Shown piece after piece: positions 17,183 through 26,111 of a stretch of 64,000 nt of DNA; the stretch's first letter is position 1, and every line of letters starts with the position of its first letter. The stretch is from Roseicyclus sp. GTDB lineage: Bacteria > Pseudomonadota > Alphaproteobacteria > Rhodobacterales > Rhodobacteraceae. The stretch lies in the NCBI GenBank assembly GCA_018401965.1, contig JAGYJU010000019.1, forward strand, positions 1-64,000, read 5' to 3'. The notes beneath the pieces were generated by a model. That model ran no database searches and was not told the origin of the DNA. It worked only from the letters and a program-made list of their open reading frames with translations. A program made the position numbers and the translations under genes.

Positions 17183-19860
17183 ACATGTCCCATTGCGCCG
17201 CGCAGCACATAGTGAAGGCTGCCCCCGTTGCGATAGTAGTCAAGCTCCACTCCGGTATCGAGACGGCAGATGAGTTCGATTTCGGTTACTGACCCATCGG
17301 CCCGGGTGATCCGGCAGGGTAGGTGGCGTCTAGGCTCAAGACCGTCAGCCAGTCCGCCGACGTCGAAGGTTTCCGAGCCGTCAAGGGCGAGCGTTTGGCG
17401 GTTCACGCCCGGCATTAACTGGAGAGGCAGCACCCCGAAACCGATCAGGTTCGAGCGGTGAATGCGCTCGAAACCCTCGGCGATGATGGCCCGGATGCCA
17501 AGAAGGGTGGTGCCTTTTGCCGCCCAGTCGCGGGATGAGCCAACGCCGTAGTCATTACCTGCGACTACCACTAAGGGCACACCGGCCTGCCGGTAAATTT
17601 CGGCTGCGACATGGATCGGAACGATCTCGTCGCTGTCGACAGCGCGTGTCCAGCCACCCTCGCGGCCATCTGCCATCTCGTTGCGGATGCGGATGTTGGC
17701 GAAGGCCCCCCGGATCATCACCTCATGATTGACCCGCCGTGCGGCGAAAGAATTGAAGTCGGCGGGGGGCACCCCCAGCTCCTGCAAGTATTGCCCGGCG
17801 GCCGAACTGGGCGTGATGGTGCCCACCGGCGAGATGTGATCGGTGGTGATGCTGTCGCCCAGCATGGCAAGCACGCGGGCCCCTCTGATGTCGGTCACGG
17901 GCGACAGATCCGGCCCGAGACCCTCGAAGAACGGCGGCTCCTTCATGTAGAGGCTGTCCGCATCCCATTCGAATGTCCCGCTTTGCGGTGCCTTCACGGC
18001 CTGCCATCGTGCCTCCCCTGCAAAAACATTACCGTAGCGTTCGCGGAAAACATCGGGATCGAGCGCGCGGTCCACCGCCTCGGCCAGCTCTTCGGCCGAG
18101 GGCCAGATGTCGCGAAGGTAGACAGGCTGTCCGTCAGGGTCTGTTCCGAGGGGCTCGAGGGTCAGATCCATGCGCAGGCTCCCTGCGAGCGCGTAGGCCA
18201 CCACAAGGGGCGGCGAACCGATATAGTTCGAGCGGACATGCGGGTGGATGCGCCCTTCGAAGTTGCGGTTGCCGGAGAGAACCGCACTGGCGGCGACGCC
18301 GTGATCGTCAATCGCCTGCGAGATGGCCGGATCGAGCGGGCCGGAATTGCCCATGCAAGTCATGCAGCCGAAGCCCACGAGGTGAAAGCCCAATTGGTCC
18401 AACGGTGCCTGTAGCCCCATACGAGACAGATACTCGGCAACGATCCGTGACCCCGGTGCAAGCGAGGTCTTGACCCAGGGCTTGACCGTCAGGCCGCGCG
18501 CAACGGCGTTGCGCGCCAGCATTCCGGCGGCCAGCATGACTGACGGGTTGGAGGTGTTGGTGCAACTGGTGATGCTGGCGATCACGACATGCCCGTGGTC
18601 GAGCGCCCAATCCTGATCCGCGACGGGTGCGCCGCCGTCGGGCAGGCGGGGATATCCTTTGGCCAGCTCGTCAAAGCTGCCGGCCGCATCGGCAAGGCGG
18701 ATCCGATCCTGCGGGCGGCGCGGCCCTGCGATGGACGGTTCGATGCTGCCGAGATCGATCTCGACGATTTCGGCGTAGTCGGGCTGAACCTCGGTCGGGT
18801 CGTGCCACAGGCCCTGAGCGCGGCAGTAGGTTTCGACCAGCGCGAGGTGGTCGCCGCCGCGCGCCGTGACATCGAGGTAGCGCAGCGCCTCTTCGTCGAT
18901 CGGGAAAAAGCCCATGGTGGCCCCGTATTCGGGTGCCATGTTTGCAAGGGTGGCGCGGTCGGACAACGACAATGCCTTGAGCCCGGCGCCATGGAATTCA
19001 ACGAAGCTGCCGACCACGCCATGCGCGCGCAGGCGTTCGGTAATGGTCAGCACGAGATCTGTCGCGGTGGTTCCGGCCGGCAGCCGCCCCGTGAGATGGC
19101 ATCCGACGACGCGGGGCACCATCATGGTGACGGGCTGGCCCAGCAGCGCTGTGCCGCCTTCCACACCGCCGACACCCCAGCCAAGAACACCGATCCCGTT
19201 GATCATGGGCGTATGGCTGTCGGTCCCCAGCAGCGTTTCGGGATGCGCGGTCGTGGTGTTTCCATCGGTGGTGGTCCAGACGCCGCGGGCCAGATACTCG
19301 AGGTTCACCTGGTGGCAGATGCCGGTCCCGGGGGGCACGACGCGGAAATTGTCGAAAGCCCCCTGCGCCCAGCGCAGGAAGCGGTAGCGTTCGCCGTTGC
19401 GCTCGAATTCGAGGTCGAGATTGGCGTCGAAGGCACCGGCTGATCCGTAGGCATCCACCATCACCGAATGATCGACGACCATGTCGGCCGGGATCTGCGG
19501 GTTCACCAGTGCCGGATCGCCCCCGTTGCGTACGGCCGCGGCCCTGAGCGCTGCAAGATCCGCCATCAGCGGAATGCCTGCGGAATCGTTCATGAGGATG
19601 CGGGTCGGATGGAAGAAAATCTCCATCTCGCGGTCAGGCCGGGCGGCGGCATCGGCGAACTGAAGGAGATGATCCTTGCTGACGGCCTTGCCGTCTTCAT
19701 GGCGCAGTAGGTTCTCGTAGAGCACCTTGAGCGACCGCGGCATCCGCGTGACGGGTCCAGCGCCTGCCTCTTCGGCCGCCTTCAGGCTGAAATAGGCGAA
19801 TTGCTGGCCGTTCACGTCTATCGTTCGGCTGGCGCCGAGACTGTCGAGGCTGCGTCCCAT
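17179..19860 (-). CDS. Aconitase-family hydratase (AcnA/AcnD type)
   Basis: An 893-residue 4Fe-4S dehydratase/hydratase. Cluster cysteines are in SITSCTNTSNPS and GFGCMTCMGNSGPLD; the substrate-binding HSVMVDAYG and DSHTPMINGIGVLGWGVGG motifs are present, and the swivel domain carries NDYGVGSSRDWAAKGT. Length fits AcnA/AcnD. The partner PrpF is translationally coupled downstream, so 2-methylcitrate dehydratase (AcnD) or another tricarboxylate hydratase is more likely than the TCA aconitase. Upstream (39 bp) lies an isocitrate-lyase-superfamily gene. Confidence 0.92.
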   Translation of the reverse strand: MGRSLDSLGASRTIDVNGQQFAYFSLKAAEEAGAGPVTRMPRSLKVLYENLLRHEDGKAVSKDHLLQFADAAARPDREMEIFFHPTRILMNDSAGIPLMADLAALRAAAVRNGGDPALVNPQIPADMVVDHSVMVDAYGSAGAFDANLDLEFERNGERYRFLRWAQGAFDNFRVVPPGTGICHQVNLEYLARGVWTTTDGNTTTAHPETLLGTDSHTPMINGIGVLGWGVGGVEGGTALLGQPVTMMVPRVVGCHLTGRLPAGTTATDLVLTITERLRAHGVVGSFVEFHGAGLKALSLSDRATLANMAPEYGATMGFFPIDEEALRYLDVTARGGDHLALVETYCRAQGLWHDPTEVQPDYAEIVEIDLGSIEPSIAGPRRPQDRIRLADAAGSFDELAKGYPRLPDGGAPVADQDWALDHGHVVIASITSCTNTSNPSVMLAAGMLARNAVARGLTVKPWVKTSLAPGSRIVAEYLSRMGLQAPLDQLGFHLVGFGCMTCMGNSGPLDPAISQAIDDHGVAASAVLSGNRNFEGRIHPHVRSNYIGSPPLVVAYALAGSLRMDLTLEPLGTDPDGQPVYLRDIWPSAEELAEAVDRALDPDVFRERYGNVFAGEARWQAVKAPQSGTFEWDADSLYMKEPPFFEGLGPDLSPVTDIRGARVLAMLGDSITTDHISPVGTITPSSAAGQYLQELGVPPADFNSFAARRVNHEVMIRGAFANIRIRNEMADGREGGWTRAVDSDEIVPIHVAAEIYRQAGVPLVVVAGNDYGVGSSRDWAAKGTTLLGIRAIIAEGFERIHRSNLIGFGVLPLQLMPGVNRQTLALDGSETFDVGGLADGLEPRRHLPCRITRADGSVTEIELICRLDTGVELDYYRNGGSLHYVLRGAMGHV

Positions 19861-19899
19861 GGTGATCTCCCTTGTCTGGCCCTGTGGGCCGAAATGTCG

Positions 19900-20904
19900 T
19901 CACTCCGCCGAAAGGGGCGGTTGATATCCTTCGCTCGCGGCGTAGCGCGCCGTGATCTTTTCGGGATCGAGGTAACGGGCCTCGAGAGCGCGGACTGTCC
20001 CGATGCCCGAGAAGTCGTACCAGTTCTCGACCGGGTGGCGGTCGAGCGTCGCGATGTGCTCGATCTCATGCGATGTTCCGTGGGCGCGCAGGCCCGCAAG
20101 AAAATCGATCTGCGCGCGCACACCCGCCCGGATCGAGGCCAGCGGAAAGATCACCAGCCCGTAGCCCATTCGCTCTACATCCCCGATGGGCAGTTTCGGC
20201 GTTGTCCGGGTTTTGGCGTAGCCGCCCATGTTGAACATCTTGGGACCTGGAACTTCCGCGGCAAAGCGGGCGTATTCCTCGACCGAGAGCAGCGCATCGG
20301 GAAAAACCATGTCGGCACCTGCTGCCGCATACAGCCGCCCCCGCCGGATCGCTTCGTCCAGGTCGTGCGGCCCGCGGGCATCGGTGCGGGCAATCACAAG
20401 CATGCGCTCTTCAAGGGGACCACGACCGCGGGCATCAAGGGCGGCCTGGATCTTGCCTATCATGTCCTCGGCAGGGATGACGTCCTTGCCCGCAATCGAC
20501 CCGCAGCGCTTTGGGCTGACCTGATCCTCGATCTGCAAGGCGGACGCTCCGGCCGCCTCGAACTCCTGCACGGTTCGGATGAGGTTGATGGCATTGCCAT
20601 AGCCGTCATCGGCATCGCAGATGACGGGGACCCCGGTCGCCTGAACGATGAAACGCGCCGTCATGGCGGTCTCGGTCAGGGTCAGCAGACCCACATCGGG
20701 TTTTCCGGTCAGACTGTTGGCGACGCCCGAGCCTGTCATGTAGACGGCAGGAAACCCTGCCGCCTCGATCAGGCGTGCCGTCATTCCATTGTCTGCGCCG
20801 GGCGCAACGAGGATCTTTTTACTGGCGAGCCGCTGGCGCAACTGGCGTCGGCGTGTGTCCGGCGGCTCAGGCGACAGCCAGCTTGCCGTTGCATCAGACG
20901 GCAT
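19900..20904 (-). CDS. Isocitrate lyase / PEP mutase superfamily lyase (PrpB-like), copy 1
   Basis: Probably cleaves a C-C bond of a 2-hydroxy acid such as 2-methylisocitrate or 2,3-dimethylmalate. From ATG 20904 (MPSDATASWL) it has 334 residues. Visible are VPVICDADDGYGNAIN (Mg-binding aspartates), the lyase loop SPKRCGSIAGKDVIP with the catalytic Cys, and ARTDARGPHDLDEAI. A longer frame to 21000 overlaps the upstream gene and is not the start. It overlaps that gene by 11 bp, so the two lyases are co-translated. Confidence 0.88.
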   Translation of the reverse strand: MPSDATASWLSPEPPDTRRRQLRQRLASKKILVAPGADNGMTARLIEAAGFPAVYMTGSGVANSLTGKPDVGLLTLTETAMTARFIVQATGVPVICDADDGYGNAINLIRTVQEFEAAGASALQIEDQVSPKRCGSIAGKDVIPAEDMIGKIQAALDARGRGPLEERMLVIARTDARGPHDLDEAIRRGRLYAAAGADMVFPDALLSVEEYARFAAEVPGPKMFNMGGYAKTRTTPKLPIGDVERMGYGLVIFPLASIRAGVRAQIDFLAGLRAHGTSHEIEHIATLDRHPVENWYDFSGIGTVRALEARYLDPEKITARYAASEGYQPPLSAE

Positions 20905-21754
20905 AGGCCTTGTCCCGGGCGAGCCATTCCTTGGTGCCGATAATCTCTTCGCGATCGCCAAAGGAGACCATGCTGTTCTGAAAAGCAGCCGAAGATCCAT
21001 CGCGCCGGATCGCGGCCAGCGTCTGTTCCATCGCCCAGATCGCCGCGCGCTGCAGGTCGCTGGGGATGATCACAAGGCTGTAGCCCAGCTCGCCCAGCCG
21101 ATCGGTGGGGATCAGAGGCGTCTTGCCGCTTGCGAACATGTTGATGAGCTTGGGATAAGGGAGCAATTCCGAGATCCGCTCGATCTGTTCGACGCTAGTC
21201 GGCGCTTCGACAAAGATGACGTCGGCGCCAGCTTCCATATAGGCGTGGGACCGATCAATCGTGGCCTCGAACCCTTCGACCGCAAGCCCGTCGGTGCGGG
21301 CAATCAGGACCAGATCAGGGTCGGTCGCGGCATCTTTCACCGCGCGGATTTTCTGCGCCATTTCGCGGACAGGGACGATGGATTTGTCGTCGTAGTGACC
21401 GCAGCGCTTTGGAAACTGCTGATCCTCGAGATGAAAGCCCGCGACGCCCGCGCGTTCGAAGGCGCGTACCATGTGCTGGGCGTTCAGCGCATTGCCATAG
21501 CCCGTGTCGGCATCGGCGATCACGGGCACACCAACTGCATCGACCATAGTGGCCAACCTGTCGGTGATTTCCGCCATGCTCATCAGACCAAGATCGGGGA
21601 TGCCTGTGCTGCGCGCGATGGCACCGCCGCTAGCATAGACAGCGGGAAACCCCGCGCGTTCGATCATACGGGCCGAGATCCCGTCATATCCGCCTGGTGC
21701 CACAACAGGCCCGCCGCCTGCCATCAACTGGCGCAACTGTGTCGATGATTTCAT
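20894..21754 (-). CDS. Isocitrate lyase / PEP mutase superfamily lyase (PrpB-like), copy 2
   Basis: A 286-residue lyase from ATG 21754 (MKSSTQLRQLMAGG) with the normal superfamily length. Metal-site motif VPVIADADTGYGNALN, catalytic loop FPKRCGHYDDKSIVP, and ARTDGLAVEGFEATI are all intact. It is the first enzyme gene after the regulator on this strand (19 bp downstream of the GntR stop). It is a diverged paralogue of the adjacent lyase rather than a recent duplicate, suggesting two cleavage specificities or a heteromeric enzyme. Confidence 0.88.
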   Translation of the reverse strand: MKSSTQLRQLMAGGGPVVAPGGYDGISARMIERAGFPAVYASGGAIARSTGIPDLGLMSMAEITDRLATMVDAVGVPVIADADTGYGNALNAQHMVRAFERAGVAGFHLEDQQFPKRCGHYDDKSIVPVREMAQKIRAVKDAATDPDLVLIARTDGLAVEGFEATIDRSHAYMEAGADVIFVEAPTSVEQIERISELLPYPKLINMFASGKTPLIPTDRLGELGYSLVIIPSDLQRAAIWAMEQTLAAIRRDGSSAAFQNSMVSFGDREEIIGTKEWLARDKAYAV

Positions 21755-21773
21755 GGTTGTCTCCCTTCGTTCT

Positions 21774-22526
21774 TCATGTGTCGGGCGTTTCCGCGGATGT
21801 TCCCTTTGTTCCGGGGGCACCCTCCGCGTCCATGCCTTCTTCGCCGTTTTCTGTATTGTCGTCCGCCCAAGTGGGTTCGAACAGGGCGAGGGCCGCCCCG
21901 ATGTGGCGGCGCATCATCAACTCGGCCATCTCGCCATCGCGGTCTTCGAGCGCACCAAGGATGCGCCAGTGTTCCTCGAGCGCGCGGCGCGCCCTGCCGG
22001 GTCTCGACTTGTGCTGGTTCCGGTAGACCTTGAGCAGCTGGTAGAGGTCGTCGCACAGAAGCGAGACGATCATCGCGTTCCTTGAGCCGCGGGCGATGCG
22101 GTCGTGAAAATCCCAGTCCTGCTGGTTTTGACTGTAGTCGTCCCGTTCCCTTACGATGGTCTCATGGGCTTCGAGCATCGTGCGCAACTCGGCGAGTTCG
22201 GTGTCAGTCATGTTCTGCGCCGCAAGCCTGCACGCCATGCCTTCGAGTGCTTCGCGGACCTGGTAGATGCCGCGCAACTTCGGTCCGGTAAGTCGGACAA
22301 CACGGACGCCGCGCTGCGAGATCCTTTCGACCAACCCGCGTTCTTCGAGCCGCCGCATCGCCTCACGCAAGGGGCCGCGACTCATGCCGAACCGCTCCGA
22401 GAGCTCCACCTCCAGCATGCGGGTACCGGGTGGAATCTCGCCGGTGATGATGGAGTTCGCCAGCGCCTCGTAGGCCTGGTCGGCGAGCGTGCTGGCCTTG
22501 GCCGGTGTGGGATCGATGATCGACAT
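21774..22526 (-). CDS. GntR-family regulator, FadR/FCD subfamily (of Tct cluster)
   Basis: A 250-residue regulator from ATG 22526 (MSIIDPTPAKASTL). The winged helix (QAYEALANSIITGEIPPGTR...FGMSRGPLREAMRRLEERG) is followed by the FCD ligand domain (DFHDRIARGSRN, EEHWRILGALEDRD, MRRHIGAALALF). The C-terminal tail is acidic. It heads the lyase-aconitase-PrpF operon and is divergent from the tricarboxylate transporter; five GTCAACA boxes between them (22539-22699) are probable binding sites. The frame open upstream of 22526 runs back through the tctC start and is not coding. Confidence 0.9.
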   Translation of the reverse strand: MSIIDPTPAKASTLADQAYEALANSIITGEIPPGTRMLEVELSERFGMSRGPLREAMRRLEERGLVERISQRGVRVVRLTGPKLRGIYQVREALEGMACRLAAQNMTDTELAELRTMLEAHETIVRERDDYSQNQQDWDFHDRIARGSRNAMIVSLLCDDLYQLLKVYRNQHKSRPGRARRALEEHWRILGALEDRDGEMAELMMRRHIGAALALFEPTWADDNTENGEEGMDAEGAPGTKGTSAETPDT

Positions 22527-22538
22527 GCGCCTCACAAT

Positions 22539-22699
22539 GTCAACATTAGTGCTCGAATGACTGTAGCCACGACGAACGAGCTTCGTCAACATGCTACACA
22601 AAATCCAATTAAGTATGATATTTATTCGATGTTGACAGGCGGGGGTGTCGTGATCGAACATCAATAATGTTGACAAAGAATCACAAGAGTGCGTCAACA
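22539..22699. promoter_or_regulatory. Divergent promoter region with five GTCAACA boxes
   Basis: The heptamer GTCAACA or its complement TGTTGAC occurs at 22539-22545, 22585-22591, 22630-22636, 22668-22674 and 22693-22699. Four of the five extend to GTCAACAT; TGTCAACATT (22538-22547) and its exact complement (22666-22675) are 10-bp matches. This is much denser than chance in 160 bp and is the likely operator array of the adjacent GntR regulator. GAGGAGGAG just before the tctC ATG is a strong ribosome-binding site. Confidence 0.65.
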
Positions 22700-22719
22700 C
22701 AGCTGAGGAGGAGAACCTA

Positions 22720-23733
22720 ATGACCCAACAGAACCCAGCCGTTTCCCGCCGCGCGGGGATGGCGCTCTTGCTGTCGGCCGCGGCCGCAATGGCCATGCCG
22801 ACACAGGCTGCAGCGCAGGCCGACGCCTGGCCGGAACGACCCATCACCTTTGTCGTCGGCTTTGGCGTGGGGGGCAGCGCGGACCGCACGGCGCGGGCGC
22901 TGGCGCAGTTCATGGCCGAGGAAATCGGGCAGCCGATTACTGTCGTGAACCGGGAGGGCGCAGGTGGCCAGCTTGCCGCGACCTATGTGCTGGCCCAACC
23001 GGCTGATGGCTACACATTGCTTGCCACGGCTATCTCGCCTTACCTAGCGAATTCGATCCTCAACACCGGCGCCGACTATGCGCTCGACGACTTCGCCTTC
23101 ATCAACGGCCAGTGGTCCGACCATGATCTGATCGCGGCCAGCACCGCATCGGGTATTGGATCCATGGCTGAAATGGTCGCCGCAATTCGGGACAATCCCG
23201 GCGCGCACAGCGTGAGCGTGGTGACAGGATCGGCTGGCGAGCTGTCGACCTACATCTTGCTCGATACGGCAGGCATCCCTTTCGAGAACCTGAACATCGT
23301 GACCTACGAGAGCGGTGGCGCTGCCCGCGCAGCGGCAGCTGGCGGACAGGTCGACTTCACCATTCTCGGTGCCGAGGGCAGCGACGCGATCCGCGACATG
23401 ATCACACCGCTGGCCGTCGTCGCAGAGGACCCGCTGCAGGGGTGGGACGGCGTTCCGCTGGTTAACTCGGCCCTTGCTGAAGTCGGGCTGGAGATGCCGG
23501 TGGTCAGCGGGTCTATCCGCGGCCTCGCGGCCTCGGCGGCGTTCCGAGAGGAGCATCCTGATCGTTGGGAAGCGGTTGTGTCGGCCTACGAGCGGACGAT
23601 GCAGAACCCGGAATTCCAGGCATTCCTCGAGGAGAACGAGATCGGGGCAGACTGGCTTGGACCGGAGCGGACGACCGAGCGCGTTCGCAACAACTACGAG
23701 ATCCTCGAGCGCTTCGGTCACCTGATGCAGTAG
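22720..23733 (+). CDS. tctC: Tripartite tricarboxylate transporter substrate-binding protein
   Basis: Periplasmic receptor of a TTT system. A long signal peptide (RRAGMALLLSAAAAMAMPTQ, cleavage near AAAQA) precedes the mature Bug/TctC fold: WPERPITFVVGFGVGGSADRTARALAQ, ITVVNREGAGGQLAATYV and ADGYTLL are the family's carboxylate-binding loops. Length of 337 residues is normal. It is the first gene of tctCBA and should set substrate choice; the linked aconitase, isomerase and lyases point to a citrate-like acid. Confidence 0.93.
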   Translation: MTQQNPAVSRRAGMALLLSAAAAMAMPTQAAAQADAWPERPITFVVGFGVGGSADRTARALAQFMAEEIGQPITVVNREGAGGQLAATYVLAQPADGYTLLATAISPYLANSILNTGADYALDDFAFINGQWSDHDLIAASTASGIGSMAEMVAAIRDNPGAHSVSVVTGSAGELSTYILLDTAGIPFENLNIVTYESGGAARAAAAGGQVDFTILGAEGSDAIRDMITPLAVVAEDPLQGWDGVPLVNSALAEVGLEMPVVSGSIRGLAASAAFREEHPDRWEAVVSAYERTMQNPEFQAFLEENEIGADWLGPERTTERVRNNYEILERFGHLMQ

Positions 23734-23745
23734 CGCGATCTTCGG

Positions 23746-23769
23746 GATGAGGGGCATACGCCCCTCATC
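23746..23769 (+). promoter_or_regulatory. Intercistronic hairpin between tctC and tctB
   Basis: GATGAGGGGC (23746-23755) and GCCCCTCATC (23760-23769) form a perfect 10-bp stem with a 4-nt ATAC loop just after the tctC stop. No T-run follows, so it more likely stabilises tctC mRNA or partly attenuates transcription, giving more receptor than membrane subunits. Confidence 0.6.
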
Positions 23770-23797
23770 TCCTGCAAGCTTGCCTAGTGGGGTCAAA

Positions 23798-24286
23798 ATG
23801 ACAATTCGAACCGTGCAGCGTGGCATCGACTGGGGGCACATCGCCCTTCTTGTCGTTCTGGCTGGGATCACGATCTGGTACCTCCACGACGCTTGGAGTG
23901 CGTCCTCGCGGGTCCGCAATCTCATCCTTGTGTTGCCCGCCAGCATTCTGGCGCTGGCCTTGGCCGCAGGCATCGCAGGCGGAGTGATCCTTCGCGGTCT
24001 GAAAGGGGTTGGGGATGCTGGGCCCGAACCTGCTAACGGGCCTGCGCCCACGTTGCGCGACAGGATTTATCCGCTGATCCTGATGGCGATCTTCGCGCTC
24101 TACATCCTGACCCTGCCTGTCACCGGGTTCGATGTGGGGTCGGCGCTGTTTGTCATAATCGCCCTGATGGTTGATGGCGAGCGTCGGCCGCTGTTTCTCA
24201 TTCTCTACCCGGCGGCGTTCGCTGCTTTGTGCACGCTACTCTTTCGCTGGCTCCTTCCATATCCGATGACCACGCTGATCCTTTGA
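23798..24286 (+). CDS. tctB: Tripartite tricarboxylate transporter small membrane subunit
   Basis: A 162-residue protein from ATG 23798 (MTIRTVQRGIDWG) with about four hydrophobic spans (HIALLVVLAGITIWYLH; LILVLPASILALALAAGIAG; PLILMAIFALYILTLPV; ...LFRWLLPYPMTTLIL), as in TctB. It lies between the receptor and the large permease, 8 bp before tctA. The longer frame to 23747 runs through the hairpin and is not used. Confidence 0.88.
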   Translation: MTIRTVQRGIDWGHIALLVVLAGITIWYLHDAWSASSRVRNLILVLPASILALALAAGIAGGVILRGLKGVGDAGPEPANGPAPTLRDRIYPLILMAIFALYILTLPVTGFDVGSALFVIIALMVDGERRPLFLILYPAAFAALCTLLFRWLLPYPMTTLIL

Positions 24287-24293
24287 GGGTGAA

Positions 24294-25805
24294 ATGATCG
24301 ATCTCGGCGCACTTGGCGATGCTTTCGGCCTTCTATTCGGGTCGTTTCAGCCCTGGATGGTGGTCATTCCCGGCCTGATCATCGGACTTCTTTTCGGATC
24401 CGTGCCAGGCCTGCAGACGAGCATGGCCATGGCCGTCTTTCTGCCTGCGACACTGGGCATGGATTTTCTGTCTGCGATGCTGTTCCTGACAGCGATTTTT
24501 ACAGGCGGAATGTTCGGTGGAGGCGTTTCGGCCATCCTCATGAACATACCCGGCACGTCATCGGCTGTTGCCACAACCTTTGACGGCTTTCCGATGGCGC
24601 GTAATGGCAAGCCAAGTGAGGCGCTTGGAATTGCCTTGGGCGCATCCACGATCGGGACGGCATTCGGCTATATTGCTCTTCTGTTGCTGATCCAGCCCCT
24701 GACCTCTGCCGTTCTCCGTCTTGGGCCTACCGAGATGTTCGTCGTGATCCTGTGGGGCCTGACGTTGATCGCGGCACTCCGGGGCAAGTTCATGGCACGC
24801 AGCGTTCTTGCCGGAGCCATGGGGCTTTTGATCGGCACCATCGGCATGAGCCCCAACGGCGTGATCCGCGGGACGATGGGCTCGCCCTTCCTGCTTGATG
24901 GAGTGCCTGTCATTCCCGCGATGATCGGTATGTTCGCTGCCTCCGAACTTTTCAGCATCGCGGGTAGCGGCTATCTGGTGAAGGGCGACGACAAGGGAAG
25001 CATCAGCTTCAAACGGATCATGGCGGGTATCGGCCAGTCGCTGCGCATGCCGATGACCGTGTTGAGGGGCAGCGCTTACGGCGTCTTGATCGGTGCCATT
25101 CCGGGCGTCGGCTCTTCGGTTGCCAATCTCGTGTCCTACGGCGATGCGCGTCGCCGCGCCGGCAACCCAGACAGTTTCGGCAAAGGTGACCCTAGGGGTA
25201 TCGCAGCATCGGAGTCGGCCAACAGCAGTTCCGAAGGCGGAGGCATGGTGGCGCTGTTTGCGCTTGGTATTCCGGGTGGGGCAGGAACAGCCATCTTGCT
25301 AGCTGCGTTTTCGATGCACAACATCACCGGCGGCCCTCGGTTCCTGAGCGAACAAACCGACATCGTCTATGCCGTGATCCTTGCCAATATCGCTCAAGCC
25401 GTGCTTTTGCTGTTCGTCGGCATGCTGTTGATGCACCTGATGAGTTCGGTCGTGAAGGTGCCATTGCGCATCCTGGTGCCTTCAGTTCTCGTTCTCGCCA
25501 CCTTCGGGGCCTTCGGCCTCACGGGGACGATGGCGGGGCCGATCACTCTCTTGGTGTTTGCCGTCGTCGGGTGGTTGTTGCGGAAATACGAGTATTCCGT
25601 GGCAGCAGCAGTGATCGGCTTGCTGCTTGGGCGCATGGCCGAGGGCGAGTTGCTCCGATCCTACCAGATCAGCGGCGGAAATTTCGACTATGTCTGGTCC
25701 CGACCCATCACGCTGGGTCTGTTCTTGCTGCTCGTACTGTCCTTGTTCCTACCTTGGGTTATCGCTCGGCTAAAGAAACGGGTTGGGGCGGTAGCTGACG
25801 GCTGA
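24294..25805 (+). CDS. tctA: Tripartite tricarboxylate transporter large permease
   Basis: A 503-residue membrane protein with 11 to 12 hydrophobic spans. TctA signatures are seen: LIIGLLFGSVPGLQTSMAMA near the N-terminus, GGGVSAILMNIPGTSSAVAT, and the repeat IGAIPGVGSSVANLVSYG...ASESANSSSEGGGMVALFALGIPGG in the second half. These paired motifs line the transport path. Complete, last gene of the operon; the IS1111-type element begins about 30 bp after its stop. Confidence 0.95.
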   Translation: MIDLGALGDAFGLLFGSFQPWMVVIPGLIIGLLFGSVPGLQTSMAMAVFLPATLGMDFLSAMLFLTAIFTGGMFGGGVSAILMNIPGTSSAVATTFDGFPMARNGKPSEALGIALGASTIGTAFGYIALLLLIQPLTSAVLRLGPTEMFVVILWGLTLIAALRGKFMARSVLAGAMGLLIGTIGMSPNGVIRGTMGSPFLLDGVPVIPAMIGMFAASELFSIAGSGYLVKGDDKGSISFKRIMAGIGQSLRMPMTVLRGSAYGVLIGAIPGVGSSVANLVSYGDARRRAGNPDSFGKGDPRGIAASESANSSSEGGGMVALFALGIPGGAGTAILLAAFSMHNITGGPRFLSEQTDIVYAVILANIAQAVLLLFVGMLLMHLMSSVVKVPLRILVPSVLVLATFGAFGLTGTMAGPITLLVFAVVGWLLRKYEYSVAAAVIGLLLGRMAEGELLRSYQISGGNFDYVWSRPITLGLFLLLVLSLFLPWVIARLKKRVGAVADG

Positions 25806-25848
25806 TTGAACACGCTACCTGTTTGCCGGAACGCGTGTGGATGCCCCC

Positions 25849-26111
25849 TGTTTGGCAAGCGTTATCTTCGATTTTCTGCGGGGTCTCCGATCGGACGTGT
25901 GTCAGGCCTTTGAATGTGGCCTTCCATGACGCCACGGGCCGGTATGCTGTTCGGAAGGCTGGGTTCACATCGGTTCAGAGAGCTGCAAGCGCTCGAGCCC
26001 CGGGTCTGAATTTCCCTGCCTTGAACTTCGAAGTCCGTATCGCGTACTCCTCGTCGATCGCTCACCCTGGCCTTGCGGCCATGTCGTGCCTTTTGCCTTT
26101 TAGGCTCCAGG
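25849..26111 (-). ncRNA. Candidate guide (seeker/bridge) RNA region of IS1111-type element
   Basis: This stretch downstream of the transposase stop has no convincing gene and is the place where IS1111-group elements encode their targeting RNA. I did not fold it; the assignment rests on element type and position. Short reading frames here are not protein-like. Confidence 0.35.
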
